A stretch of DNA of 64,000 nucleotides, taken from contig JAVGVS010000021.1 of NCBI GenBank assembly GCA_032718565.1, positions 688,301 through 752,300 of the forward strand. Reading direction: 5' to 3'. The notes under the pieces are model-generated. The model worked only from the letters and a program-made list of their open reading frames with translations. It was not told where the DNA came from and did no database searches. The DNA comes from Distichodus sexfasciatus. Its lineage: Eukaryota > Chordata > Actinopteri > Characiformes > Distichodontidae. The translations under genes were made by a program, and so were the position numbers. Shown here piece after piece: positions 13,901-28,575 of this stretch; positions within the stretch are counted from its first letter, which is position 1, and every line of letters begins with the position of its first letter.

Positions 13901-16842
13901 ATTATTAAGCCTGTACCAACAATTCAGTCATCAGTGCGATCCTCAATCTCATTTTAGGCTTAAAATATACTGCAAACTGATGCAACACAAACTTGCAAAT
14001 TCGGTGGAAGGAGACTCGATGGTTTGTTTTCACGCTGGAAACAAGGCCCGCATTCGCCGTGGTTCTGTGACCATTTGCTCTTTACTTCAAGGGATACTGC
14101 AAAAGTTCAGTTTTTTCTTTCGCGTACATCGCAACCTAATAAGTATAATAATGTGGAGCGGAAATAATGTAAATATGAACGATTTTAAATTAAAGTCTTC
14201 ATTAATGTCAGATTTAACAAACACAGATTCAGAGAAAGATGGAAGCTTTAGATCTTTGGGGAGAAGTGATTACTTTTTTGTCTACTTTAGTCTAAATGGA
14301 AGTGGGAGAAACCAGACCTGAAGCACTGAGTTGCAATGGAATAGCTGTTTCATTTTATTTGACCCTCATGTTGGTATGCCTCACCTAAGAAAAAATGAAC
14401 AAATAAAAAACTACTGACTACTGAAATTCGTATTGGACAGAGAGTACTTCTTAATATTTTACCTCAAATTCAATTGGATTAAACACTGAAGTGAATACTA
14501 GAATATTTGAAATAGGCTTCAGAATATTTAATTTAAAAAATTGTGTACTTTTAAGTTATATAAAATGTTTCAGTTTTAGATTGATTAAATAAATTATATG
14601 GAATTAAAAGTAAATTAAGAAAAATATTGAGCTGAACAATCGTTTCCTATGAACATCGTTGAACATGTATGAACTCCACTCTCATACAAAATATGTTGTC
14701 GCTGTTTTTTTTGTTTTCCTGCATAAATAAAGATTCGATATAACCCGATTTCGGATATATTCAAATGTTTGAAGACTCCATATACATGTGCCTTTATAGC
14801 ATTTATCAGACAACATTGTTCAGACTAAAAATATGCTATTAAATTAAAAAAAGAATTTGATTTGTATCAACAAATATGAATACATTAAAGGAAATGTTTA
14901 GTACAATTGTGTAATGAGTTGTAGAATGACTATGCTTGGCCATACACCTGTCACACTTATATTCTTGTGATAAAAAAAAAATTCTATCACTACCCCTCCC
15001 TTACAGCTTGGGCAGTAGATGGCAATGCCTGTGTTTTAAAGACCTCTGGGCTAAACTGTGCTCTCTAGAGTCTCTGCAGACAATACCCGACTGACGTGTA
15101 GGCTACTGGGCATATCTGAAGTCTCAACCCCCTTCCTCTGCTCTTTGGTCTGGTTGCTCTACCTTCTGTGGCCCATGGCTATGACTGGCAGACAGACGCA
15201 CTGGAGATTTCAGTGGAAAATCTCTCTTTTTCTCCCGCCCACTCTCCCTCCTAACACCCCCACTCTCTCTCTCAGTGAGGAATGAGCATTGAATGGGGTG
15301 GGACAGAGAGTTTGAGAGTGCAGGATCTGTGGGGGTAGGGAGGAGTTGGATTGGTGCTTATTTAATTGGCTGTTGGACCTCCTGGAGTTTCAGCATTTCC
15401 ACAAAATAGGATGAACCCCCCTTCCCTTACGCACACTTACCCACAACATCTTTTCCACCTAATGTAATTACGCTTCCCAGGGCTGTATCATAATGCATTG
15501 ACTCAACATGCATGCAAAAAATAAAGAATAGCACAGCACAGAATGCAGCAAACCTGAGGTTATCCTTCCATGGTTTCAGCAATATGACATTTAGAGCAAA
15601 TGGATATACCATTATCATCTGAAGTGGCATTACACTTGGCAACATAATAAAGAGGCTGTTGAAAAGACAAATGCTTCTACACTAAAGATCTGTGTCTCAG
15701 ACCTGTACATCTGTGAAATTAGATTGCACTATTTTTTTCTAACATGCAAATTTGTGGTGTGAAGAGGCGCCAAGATGTAAATTGCAGAGGACAGGAGTCT
15801 CTTAGGATTTCTTAATTATGTCTCAGTCCATTGAAGTAATTGTATGAGTCAGAACACTGTCCTCAAAGTTAATTTTCTGAATCTAAAAGATTTGTTTTAA
15901 ATATGATAAATGTACTGCTGTCATCAGAAAATTTGATAGATTCTTAATACAGTGTCACATTTAAAATATCTTATTAAAAGTCTCAAAGCAATATATTAGA
16001 CACTTCAGAATGGCAGCACAATGGCAGTGAATTGTCTAAACATCTGAAAGATATGGTTATATTTAATTAGGTGTCCTACTCTTTTAAAAACACAAAATGT
16101 TTAGAATGAAAATCCTTTATAAGAGAATCATATGTAACAGCAGGGTAATGTTTCCCTACCATCCTAGTGCAAATTTGAATGGCATCACCACAGCACCTTC
16201 AATATCAAATGAAAATCAGATCGCATTCAGTGAAGCAACATTTGTCCCTTGTCAGCTTCAAGAGCACATTTAAATGTTGTCTTAATGGGCCAAAAACTCT
16301 CCTATTTCCTCTTATATTAGGAGATGCAACCTCACAGAGGGACACTCACTAGGGGGCAGAACATATTTCCGTGGATGCTTTCGCTAAGCTTTGTCCCAGA
16401 CACACCAAATAAAAGTCTGAAAAACTCCTGCCTCTGAAGTGGTGTAAGAGATCAAGGAGGCAGGTGTGTCAGGAAGGAAAGGCTTTGGGCAGAGGAGTGG
16501 GGCTCATTGCGAATGGAGAAAAGAACTGGGGGAAGGTCCAGGTAAGGTTGTTCATTCTGCAAGTTGTTGTCACATATAATCTTTACGTCTTTGCTTTACT
16601 TTACCCATAACAGAAGCAATGTAAACAATTACATTAATAATGCCGAGAGTATTAATGAATATTAGAAAGTCATGATGAATAAGTTGTGTGGGTAAACCAG
16701 CACAACACACAGGGATGGAAAAACCTGATATTGGGACAGAATAGAAGGCGGCAAGGAAGGTCATGTGTGTTGCCTCTCTCTTCATTTAAGTCTTTCTGCA
16801 ACTTCATCTCATTTTCCACCCTCATTACAGTGTATGGGTGTC

Positions 16843-16864
16843 TGTGTGTGTGTGTGTGTGTGTG
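16843..16864. repeat. (GT)n microsatellite
   Basis: About eleven GT units. Confidence 0.9.
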
Positions 16865-19800
16865 CTGTACCCCAAAGCACACAGTAACTCCAGTTGTGTA
16901 TGCATGTGAGGACATGCAGTTGTGAGTCTGTTCAGCTGCCAGAGTACATTGTGGGCTACATCCTCTGTACACATTCTCAATCATATGATAACATTGTGTC
17001 ATCCAGTCTAGCTAACAAATGGCCTGGAAAAAGAACTGGAACTGAAAAAAAAGAAAATGGAAGGAATCATTACATTTAATACTTAGAAAATTGAGTGAGT
17101 TTTATGAATTTATGGAACAACACATGTAAAATGATTAAGTGCTGGATAAAAAGTCTAAAATGGCTTACAAATCAAAGTGTGATCATAAGGTGTGGGAAGG
17201 TTGTCCTGTATTGCGATACTCAGACGCAGACGCACTTTTGAAGTCTCCCCCTATTGGCCTAAGACAAAAAAACTGCTAACTTTTCAAACGATGACCCTCA
17301 GTCCCTCAGCTCAGAGAAAAAAGGTAGGAGGTCTGAATTTGGGTGTCCAAAAACATTTCATCTGACCAACAATAAAGAGAATGTGCTAGTGGCAGCCCCC
17401 ATCAGGGCTATAGAACAACAAGGGATGACTGGGTTATCATATGCTTAGGAGCTAAAATAGACTGTTTGAAGTGTTAGATATGGTCTGAATGAACAGGGCC
17501 TTTATTGAGCCTAACTAGACCATGTGCAGAACTGCAGATAACTGCAAGAAAAAGAAACCTAAACCCCATTTTCTTTTTTTTACTTAAACTGTTAAAAGCA
17601 TTGTGTTTTATGCAATTATATATTTGTGTATTGTTTACTTTTTATCGTAGTCCAATATTTATGCATTTGTTGTCCTTGTATATTGGTTTGTTAAATGAGC
17701 CACACTCAAGATCAAACAGATAATGGGACTTTTTCTTGCAACCTTTGCCAATGATGTTTCTTAATGCAGTCTAAGCAATCAGCATAATTACATATTCTTA
17801 CATAACATTAAAGAGACCGACTTCATCCATTTTGGTTTAAATAAAAACCTAGTTGAGCTACAATTTTTGTAACAGTAATTTAGAATTTACTGTTTGAGGA
17901 AACAGCACAATGCATAAAGACACAGAATAACAGCAACAGAAGATCTATTATTCTGATCAAATATTAGTCTATTAAACCCTAACTTTAAATTAATTTGCAG
18001 AGGGCCCAACTTGTTCACATATTAGGACCACATATCTGTAGACTGATAGGAGCATGCCACAAAGTGACATACAAGCAGTGCTTAGCAGTAAACAGTAACA
18101 CCTGCTGTATGTATAATTCATACAAGACACACACATACACACCAGATGCACATCTATACATACACATACAGAAGATGCAAACATCTGCAAGGAATTTGTA
18201 CCGTGAACTGATACCCAATCATAAATAATGTGAACATTTGAAACTCATTTGGATGGCTGGCAGTGGTCTCAGAAGGGCTGAGAAGATTAGGTTTTCCTTA
18301 ACGAAACAGAGTGGTATAAATATAAGTGGGCGGAGGAAATCCAGAGCAGAGCTGAGTGACTCCAAATGAAATGAAAGATGATCTTTATGTGAAATCTGTT
18401 TTGTTCAATAATGAAGAATATCCAACATACACTTTATAAAGGTAATAGTAAACACTTGTGGATGTGTACAGATGTATATTAAAATAATAAATATTCTCTT
18501 TTCTTTGCAATTAAAGATTAATCAAGCACTGACAGACAAAAATATCTGTAGGTATTTTACATGAGGGTCATTACAAAGTGCAATTTTTTAAAAATGGGAT
18601 AAAAATCCACTAATTACATTAAAAAGGCATTACCCATGATATGAATGTAAGTCAAAATAAAAAAACATTTGCAGCCTGTAAGTTGATCACATTGCAGAGT
18701 ACAAAACACACTTTACTGTATATTGGAGCTCAGTGGAGTGGGGATGCTTATGTATTTTTCAATTGCAACACTTTCACTAGATTTCCAATTAATTCTTTCA
18801 GCAAGAGGAAATTGTTCACCTTATATACATTTTGCACCTTAATTCATTTAAACAAGCAATTAATTATTGCTTCACAATTGATTCAGTACACCTAATTTGG
18901 TTTACACATCAGTTTGATTTCATTATCTATTTTAGGTGAGATGCCGCACCTGCTGAAAGACATGCTCAAATGTTTTTGCAGATTTTTTAACAAGCTAACT
19001 TTAAATCCTCCAGGCACTTTGTTGAGCATGGGGCTAAAAAATACTCAAAACACCTTGATGTTTTTGTGATAATTAGGCCCAAACTGTAAAAAACCCAGAT
19101 GTTTCATTTCTATCTTGAAAAGTTGTTGTTTCAGAGATGGGAGGTTTTCTCACAACACTAACGGCATTAAGCATGTTTTCACACACTTCTCATAATGACA
19201 TGGCTCAGACTGTCCTTGTACTAATAGATCTGGCTGATGGAAAGCTTTCTGTCATCTCACTTGTTTCCCTTTCCCTAATTACCTCTGAGTCTTTCATCTC
19301 ATTTAAAAACAGATTTCATTGCTTGCTTCAGTTGCACCATCAAAGAGTCTTTCTTGTCGAGTATTTAGGCAGGTATCTCATGGGGCAGCAGTCATATTCC
19401 CGCGGATTTCAGTTCAGCCTGGGTTGTGTGGGTTTAAATATTTTGACAAAGTGTTCTTTAATCTGAATCAGCTTGTTTATGTTCTCGCCTCTGCAAAGGG
19501 AAACATACGAGAGGAGTCGCTTTGACGAGATTGCATGTGTTTCTTATCAAGCCATCCAGACACACACATGTCCAAACCTTTTTCTGAAGTGGAGCCTCTA
19601 TAGCCAGCACAGACCCCAAATAGCACTGCGCCCCCTGCCTGTAAAATGTGGAATTGCAGCCTTTAGTGCATTAGGCTAAGGATTGCACACACAGAGCACT
19701 GGCTGTAAAAGCTTAGTCCTGCTACTTGTCTAATCTGTTACTTGTCTGTTGATACTCACTCTCTGTATATCAATGCATATGTTCTCCCATCTTCTCCAGA

Positions 19801-20011
19801 AAACAAATCTCCTGAAAAATCTTTCCTGCACATCCGTTCTTCCCGTCCCTCTATTTGGGTCGGTGTGGCTTTGCAAAGTTTCTGTCAGTAGCTGACTGGA
19901 GGCAGGTGGAGGGGTGACCATGTGCTTTCCATTTGCACAAGACTCTGAAACGGCTGCAATTAAAACCAAATGCGCAACCTGTGGTTCGAGCGTGCAGCAG
20001 GCAGTGAACCA

Positions 20012-20045
20012 ACACACACACACAGACACACACACACACATACAC
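20012..20045. repeat. (CA)n microsatellite
   Basis: A CA tract with one CAGA interruption. Confidence 0.92.
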
Positions 20046-23000
20046 AAACCAGCAAGGCGCAGGGAGAACGAAAGTCTTTTAGATTTATTGCTTGGAAATG
20101 AAATGATTGCCTGCTCTCTCAAAGAAACACAGGCAAAAGCCTGATGCTCCTCTTGGCTGCTTGAGGAGGAGAGAACTGCAGAATGTTAAGTTGTTCTGGT
20201 CAGGCGCTGGAAGCTCAGAGGCTGGGGTGAGTGAGAGGCCAGACTGAGGTCACCCAGTGAGGTTCAGCTGAGGGAGGGGGGAAAAAAGTTTAGGCAGGCA
20301 AGCAAAGTTTCCCTAATGCTGCCAGAATGTCTGTTGACCACACTGTGTAGCTTGAGGACATGGAGACTGTGATTAGAGGACAACTGCAAGGCAGGGCTGG
20401 GGTGAGGCCGCTCAGGTCAGGTATAAGTACACCCACATGTTGCTGTGCTGCATGTCCATCTACCCAGTGGGCATTTTCACCCTGGTTCTGACATCCCGCA
20501 ACCTTTCACTCACCCAAAATGTGACCCCACAGCACAGACAATCCGGCCTGCTCTTAAACAGTCTTGAGTAGTCGTAAATAGCCACTCTGACTCTTTTAAA
20601 TTAACTTTTCTCACCCGTAGTGCATTATGTTTTGGGAAAAACAGAGCACGGTTATTATGTACATTTTAATGGTACAGTGGATAGAGAGCAGGCGGTAAGG
20701 GCAACATATTCCACATTTGGATCCATGGATGTATGGTACTAAAGGACACTGCCTTACTAGTGGACTAGGGGTAATTTTGTCTTCAAATGCTATGAGCTAT
20801 ATGTGGTTTTTTTTGCCATGAACACACCTTATTCGTGAGAGCATTGATAAGCAGATGGTGGACTGGGTCACGTATGTTAAAGCAAAAAAAGCAGAGCTGT
20901 ATAGTTATTTTTTTTTTTTTTTGTAGTTCAGTAAATGTTTCTGTTTACTCCAGTTTATTTCAGCATAGCAATATAGATGTGAGTGTATGCATTTGTTCTG
21001 TGTTGTATAGCATCATAATCTTGAATTTTCCCCTAATTTTGTACTTTTTATATGTTGTGGAAGTTTACGCGATAGAAATATCTGTTTATGCATTTAATTC
21101 TGTGCATGCATTGTTACATACTGCAGTGAGTTTATGATTCATGCTAAACCAAGCTTTTATTCTTCATTAGCCACATTATTGAACAGGTCTGAGTCTATAC
21201 AAGGTTTTTTGCTCATTTAGCAGCTTTTGAGGGGGTCATTTTACTCAAGAAGAATCCTTGCCATGTGCCTACTTAAATGTAGTTTCCAAGATTATTTTGT
21301 TCTCTAACTTGTGATGAATATTTGGCAAAAGTGGCTTATTGTTTTTATTAACTTGCGTTTCATCTGTGGTCAATTTCCTAAGAGTTCATTGTGCATTAAA
21401 GGTGTTGTGGGTGACGGGGGCACTGGAGACAGCATGCTGTCTCTTTGTACCCGTGGCAATGCCAGCTCCCTGTCATGGGCAAAGCGGGCCACCCACACTT
21501 AACCCAGCGCCCAAATATTTACGTGCACTGAGGGCACTTCTTCTCCTTTGTGTGGCTTTGAGCTCAAAGCCATGCTGAAAAATGTGACCTTGGCGCAAGC
21601 TGCACACTGCAAAGCAAATAACTACCATTACAGAAAACAAAGAGCAGCCGCCTTGTTTTGGGACTCTCAAAACCAGCGCAGGGAGGAAAACACAATGACA
21701 AAGGGACAGCGGTTTTACTCTGTAACCACATCGGTCACCTCTGCCGCATTCCAGCCCAAAGCTCTTTATCCTGACCCAGCTTCATCCATGAGGCTGTAAC
21801 CCACAACGACCAGCACACATCAGAAGGAGCCTTTAGCTTTCTGCATTTACCCTACCTCAAAAAGAGAAAACATTACAGAGCTAAATTTCAGAGACAAGAG
21901 AAGAAAGGAGGGAGATGGCATGGAGGAGAAATATCCCCTTGAAAGTGCGTCTGGGCAGGGCTGAGGGAGCCTATAAAGACTGCCCTTGATCAGGCTAGTG
22001 TAAGAACAAAGGCGAGATTGGGAAGACAGTGCAAGCTTTCATGTGGATGGCTGCTGTCTCTGTCCAGGGCACTCACTCCAGTGCACAATGCCATGGCCAT
22101 TCACTATACAAAGTAAACACACACACACATACACTTGATCAAATATCCACTGAACACATATGGGCACATACAACATAGTTCCCATGCTGTGAAGATTATG
22201 TGAAATCTGATCAGGAATGCAGGAATCCTTGGACATCTCCATACACATAACTCATACTGTTTTTTTTTTAGCAGGAAATAGAAAAGCAAAGTGTTGCTAG
22301 GAATCGGTTGCTCTGTCTAAATTTTACTTATTGCTATTTTAAAAAGCCACTTCCTGTTTAGTGCAGCATAATGTGTTTCTCTTTGGCGAACTCCAAAACT
22401 CTTGGCGCCAGCTGTCCTATAGCAATCTCCTCATATTTCTGAATGACAGAACAAGGGAGGAGGAGGAAGCAGAGCAATAAAAAGTGAGAGTGAGAGAATG
22501 AGGGAGCATGAGAAGGGGGGCTGAGAATCCAATGTATCAGGAGCTTTTGTGTGTGTGCTTCTGTGTGTATAGAGGATGCTGAGAAAATGGATGGATGTTG
22601 ATTCTATCCTGTCACCGCTGTGTGGCCATTTGGGTCAATATAAAATCCCTGATGTGTTTTGACTCCTGCTCACTTCTACAGCTGGCTCTCTATTAATGGG
22701 AAGAGGGGGCTAGGCAAAGATTACGGAGTGAGAGATATGTAAACCAGGCATAAAAGGGATGAGAGTGTTTTCCCAAGAGCAAATCAGAGAAAATGGACTT
22801 AGAGAGTTCCCGAAGAGAAGAAAACGGGTTGGATGAAAGAAGAAGAGAAGTACAGTGTGAAAAGTGTGTTCTGATGCCAGCCAGGCCAGTTCTAGTGGGG
22901 GACCAGGAGTCTGTGGCAATGCCAACACATCTTGTTTGTTGATAATTAGGTTAGCTGAGGTCTTTGTAATCACTTGCCAATGGTTTCTACCCCAGGGCTG

Positions 23001-26000
23001 CACGCTCAGTGCAAAAACACACAGAATCCACCTGTTGAGAACAATGTTGGTGTCTTATCAAAAATGTACAGGAATTCTATGGTTTCTTAATACATTTCCA
23101 ATACCCAACAAAAGCTCTACCCTGCAAAAAACAAATCCATATGATCCCTGACTGATATTTGGCAAAGTACACACTGTATAAAAAGATATCATTTTGCTAT
23201 ACTCTTGCCATTGGTCCCGTAAATGCACAAAAATGTTTCTTAAAAGCAAAACGTAGTACCTTTAAAGTGAAGTGATCTTTAGTGGCAGTTAGGTATTTGA
23301 CACTCTGAAACTATGTCCTGGGTCATTCCAAAGGGCATTTTAAACATATTTGGATCAATCTTTTCACAAATTTTGTATTACATTGAAAATGTTGATACAA
23401 TGTAGATACACATGTGGAATAAGCTGTTGTCATTGCTCTTCATGGGGGAACAGAATAAGTGAAGGGAGAATGAGAACAAAGAGATGGGTTGCCCAGAGCT
23501 CCATCTGTTGCACTCAGTCAGAGAAAGAGAAAATCTTGGCGGGGGGGACTAGAAGTACTACAGATAATATCCAAAATACATTGTTTTGAAATACAGAGAA
23601 GAAGCACTAGACATGTCTTTATGTGTCACTTCTGACCATTGTAATTTACTGCCAAGTAACTGATTGTATTTGGTGTGTCCTTCTTTGCCACTTAATTGTA
23701 TATTTTACATGGTAAGGTTACCAAATAAGTGACCGAAACACACATTTTATAATTATATTGATACTTACAGAATTGTCAGCAAAAGACAACTAGCAGCAGA
23801 AACATCTCCTGTGGTATGTGGTGGTACAGGTATTTTTGTGGCAAAATAATGAGTAAACTAAGATGAAATCAAAGCATATTCATTGTAACATTTTGCTTCT
23901 AAAATTGTTCATAAGGTCCTCATAGATCTTTTATTTTTAAGCAATCTGATACCTCTGAAGCACACCAACAGCCACACAGTTATGAGATGCCTTCTTTCTC
24001 TGTGAACCCCCCCCACCAAGGCTGTATATCAAAAAATCAGTTGGGTGTTGGCATTCACACACACAGCCATGCTTCATGGAGGGATTTTAATAGGAGCGAC
24101 TCAGCAGGACCCAACACAGGGGCTCTTTCTGCCCTGGCTACAGGTAACAGGCCCAGCCATTGACGGGGCTTTGCATCCCTAGTGGCTGATATATGGCAGG
24201 CTTGAGAGTCTAGCCTTGAGCAAGCTGAGCTAGAGAGCGTATATAGATCAACCCATCAGCGCAACTCTTGTCACCCCTCCTTTTTTATGAGTTTGTCTTT
24301 TACTTTAGGGATTTATGGGCATTTCTGACTACTTCATTGGTGTTTGAGTGGGTTTAGTTAACTAGTGCAGTATGAAGAGCTAATTGAAATGCCCTTACAT
24401 TAAAGATGAAGATATGGAAAAGCACAGGACAGAAGAAGGAAAGAAGGAGGGCAGAGAGGACGGAGGTTTTCAGGCCTGTGAAATAGCCGCCTGTCAAGCA
24501 CAGACGCCTACCATGTCTGTTCACCTATGCCCTTTAATGAAGAGAGACATTTCTTTACACACGTTAAATATCTCAAATATCTCTTGCACAAACAACATGA
24601 TAGGAAAAAACTCTGTTTCCTTTTAGTTCACATTAAATTTGAGTTTTGTAGCCCTGTGAACACTGTCAAACTTTATAAACAAGTGCACACTATCACTGAT
24701 ACATCTGACTTCTTGTGCATCTAAAGTTTACTTGCAGTTCAGGAGAAGTACAGTATGTCTGACATAGAGGATTGAGCTGTACCAAATGGTGTAAATGTCA
24801 TAGTGACACTTTTACTATCCGGTCACACATGCCACATAAATGTGCAATGCCTGTGAATGACATTGAGAAGACAAAGTCATGTCAATAGTTAGACCCTAAA
24901 TAAGTGTCTGTGACTCTGATCTGCTCTGCAAAAGTTTGTCTGTCCCATTATGGTTTCACACTTTATTATACATAAAATGTTTAAAATTAATAAATAGCTT
25001 TCAGTTCAAAAATAATTCTGTAATGCAACAATAAAAGATTTAGGTAAAAATGAGTACATAGTTTATGACAAATATAATTGTCTCTTAGACCAGTGGTTTC
25101 TGCTAAGGGCCTGAGCGATTAGATATCCCTAAGGTTATGGTACTGTGGATTGTATTTGGCCTCAACATTCTCTCACACTTTAATTATAAAATGGTTCTGA
25201 CCTTTGGTTGAATGGCATACCACTCTTGTTATATAAAAAGCTTTTGTTCTTTTCATTCATGATTATCAACATAATAGCCGTTATCTGAAGTCTTGTAGCA
25301 CTGCTGATGTTTAGAAGAGAATGGTTTGATAGATTTAAGGACAATGCCAGGCAAAGTTTAGCTGGCCATGTCAGTCTTTTTGTCTCCTGAAGACTTCTGC
25401 ATTAAAAACCCCATTCAAAGGCCTGGTTGATGTGTAATTAAATGTGATTACTGAGGTAGTTTGTGTGTGTCCTTTCTGAGGTCATCCCCCACCCCCAACA
25501 CACAGAAATGCATAAGGCCACGCACACACACACACATACTCTCTCAAGGGTTGGAGCAGGTTTCGTCCCCCTTCCTTCAGTTCCTGGGGGATTCTGTGAC
25601 GTTTGGTGGCTGATGGGAAATTTTGTGCATGCCTGAGCTCACAAAGACTCTCATTCAGCAGCATGCATGCTTGACCTCTCACAGTTCAGCGCTCCGCTTT
25701 GTGCTTGCCTGACCCCACACTGACCAGGGGTTTCCCTCTGAGGTCAGCAGTTCAATCGTGTGCCTGTGTCTAATTTCATCCTGGACAGAGTACCCCTCAA
25801 ATCTGCACTGCAATCTGCCCTGCCGGTCTACAGGTCTGCTCCCCCTGTCTCCCCTTCTGCTGCTAGGACCTAATTCTAATCTTCAGGGATTAGGTGTGGA
25901 GTGACAAGACCCTCCAGCCAATAAACTGAATTGTCAGTTTGGTTAGGAGGCCAGTGCTACACAATAGCCAGACTTTTCCTGTCTCCCATCTAAACACAAC

Positions 26001-26907
26001 CCCCTAAAACAGCAGTCTCCAATCCTGTCCTTAGAGACTGCGTTAATGCATTTCTGGTATACACCGGTCACCTCACCTCTCCAGCTTTACTACTCTTCTA
26101 CTGAGCTCCAATTGCAAATCAACATCGCTCATTCCTGTTTCCCTTTCCTGCTCAAATCTCTGTATAAATAAAATAACATCATGTATGATCTGTGTTAAGA
26201 AAGTGATGACAGATGTGACGACGATATGATCTTCACATATCTATTAAGGCTGTGTGTTAGAGAACTCTGAGAGGTACTACATTTTGCAGCACACATTCCC
26301 TGACACATTAAAATCAGGAGACAACGGCTGTGGTCAAATAGTCTTAGGAAGGTTCTTTACTGAGAACAAAATAACCTATAAGTATCTTAGTGGCACCCAT
26401 AATAAGAGCTGGCCAAATTTTTTTTATAAAAAGAAAAGTGCTTCAATGCTTCATTAAATGCGTATTTTAGCACAGGGTACATTAGACCCTTTATGAAAGG
26501 ACATCTGAAGATTACTTTTTAAAATTCCTTGTGTCAGCAAAGTTAAAAGTGAAACACCACAAAACTAAAAATCAACATGTGAAACAAGAAAAGCAAATTG
26601 TACAAACAACTAATGGTTAAGACAAAACATTCTAGTAAGGTTACTTTTGAAACTAGCAACAAGTAAGTAAAACCCCAGCTAAGCTATCAATATAATGCTG
26701 TTGTAAATTCTAAATGAAGTAAGTGCTGTAGTGTAACATTTTCTCAGGTTGCATTCTTTCTTCAGTTTGTTGCATTGCCCCCACCCCTTAGAATTATCAT
26801 TGATCTGCTCTGTCAGAGATGTTAAAACCCTTGCCTTTATTATTATTTTAAACATTGCCTTTATTTGTAATATAATAATTATCCAATAAAAAATGCTAAT
26901 AGCAATT

Positions 26908-26919
26908 AATAATAATAAC

Positions 26920-26980
<61 letters not shown>
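26908..26980. repeat. (AAT)n microsatellite
   Basis: About 24 AAT units, one interruption near 26917. Confidence 0.96.
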
Positions 26981-26981
<1 letters not shown>

Positions 26982-27849
26982 ATATATACACTACTATATT
27001 TAAATGTGCAACCTGTTGTAGATATCTGGCATACATTTAACATTTGTTTTTACACAGTCGTACTAATTGTGATTTATGCCGATAAATATGAGCAACCATT
27101 GACGATGTAATATTTAATACCAGGTTTTCCACGTTACGGTAAGAATGCACGGGAAAGTGCGTATTTTGTAAGTCAACTTCGACATACCCTGGTGTAAATG
27201 AAGCCGAAGTCGCGTACGTAGCTATATATACAACTAGGAGAGTAGTGAAATGTGCTCGTCTGAGACTTTTAAATAGCGATTACCGCTTGGCTGCTCCCAG
27301 AATCGGAGGTGCCTAAACCCTCTCTCCGATGGCGCGGAAGTTTGCTGTAACACCTTTAATTGTTTTTAATTGTCCACTGGTAATAGTTTTGATGACATGA
27401 ATCTTCGTCGGGCCTTGTTTTGCGTTTTCTGTCTAGCCCCTTTGTTGTCGTTATCAATGGTGTACTATTTTTCCGAGGTTTGTGTATGATAAGTACCCAT
27501 CGCAAAATATCGCAACACTTTTGCGCCATTGTTTACTTATGAGACTGCATTAAAATGTCAAATAGTTCACATAAAGTTAAAGTTAATTTAATCTGTATTG
27601 TATAAATCTGTAATACTGTATCTGTATACACAAAACAAAAGTGCAGTGTCCACGCACATTGCTTGTATAAAAATGTCTCTTATACAGTATATGTCTATTA
27701 ACGTGCTGTATTTTCTTAGTTTATTACGAACACGTTTCCAGCGTTTTCCAGTAAGGTAGAAACAAATTGCTAAAAGATTATGGGTGTAGTCGTTCCACTA
27801 ATTTCCAGCGTTTTTCAGCAATGTAAAAATAAAATAGGTTAGAAAAGGA

Positions 27850-28485
27850 CACTGGGCGGTGCTTTTTTTGAACTAACGTCCTGACCGAGCTTTATCGTGG
27901 AAGGGCTTCATTTTCTCCTCCAGGCCACATGGGGCAGCACTCAGCAGGAATCTGTTTCTCTAAACACCCACTCGCGCACTTCCTGGTTACGAACCGAGGA
28001 CCCTAACTGATATATTTGACAAGGAAGCGGCATATCCAAAATTACTTGATTTCTCACGTTTGGATAAGGGGGATTTTTATTATTTTGTGGGACTTTTGAA
28101 AATTAAGCGCTACAGATGGTCACGTAAAAGATGTCGAAGGTTAAACTGAGGACGCGGTGCGCAACAGGACTCTGGCAGTAAAAGTTTGCGAGCTTAGGTA
28201 AGGTTTAAATTCTCCAACACAGACGTGCGATATTAGACGCATTGTAGAGACCAGTAAAATGGATTTGAATGTGACGTATGTCGCTTTTAACCAGTTACTC
28301 GCCAGATGTGTTGGCTGTCTCCTCCAGAGCGCCACGTCACAAATTTGTGAGGGAGAAGAAAGCGACATAGCCGAGGCTTTACTGGCTGGAACACCCGCCA
28401 AAACTCACAAAAAGATTCAGTATAAAGTTTGAACTACACTATTTCTGTACCCTGTTAATAAAGCACCTGCTCCCGGACAGCAACA
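27850..28485 (+). promoter_or_regulatory. slc38a10: SLC38A10 promoter and 5' UTR region
   Basis: This stretch upstream of the start codon has more CpG than its surroundings, no TATA box at a useful distance and an ETS-like CACTTCCTG near 27978. A consensus donor (CTTAG|GTAAGG at 28198) and a possible acceptor (CCCGGACAG|CAACAATG, ending 28480) would make a 283-bp 5' UTR intron placing the ATG five bases into exon 2. The exact transcription start is not visible. Confidence 0.45.
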
Positions 28486-28575
28486 ATGACGTCGTCTAAC
28501 TGGGGTCTTATCATGAACGTTGTCAACAGCATTGTAGGAGTCAGTGTTCTGACTATGCCCTTCTGCTTCAAACAG
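28486..28575 (+). CDS. slc38a10: SLC38A10 coding exon 1
   Basis: It starts at the ATG in context ACAACAATGA and encodes 30 residues beginning MTSSNWGLIMNVV and ending MPFCFKQ, which is TM1 of the transporter. It ends in phase 0 at CAG|GTAAG. The ATG matches the family N terminus exactly, so the start is not in doubt. Confidence 0.96.

Larger units (their letters stand above)
10074..27100. other. Intergenic DNA between the CpG block and SLC38A10
   Basis: No gene recognised. Moderately GC, non-repetitive stretches (about 13400-13570, 15050-15400, 19130-19480, 20150-20480, 21400-22000, 22380-22560, 24060-24260) stand out from AT-rich surroundings as candidate conserved non-coding elements. CTCF-like motifs occur at 13511-13525 and 16347-16360. 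Without a comparison these remain impressions. Confidence 0.5.
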
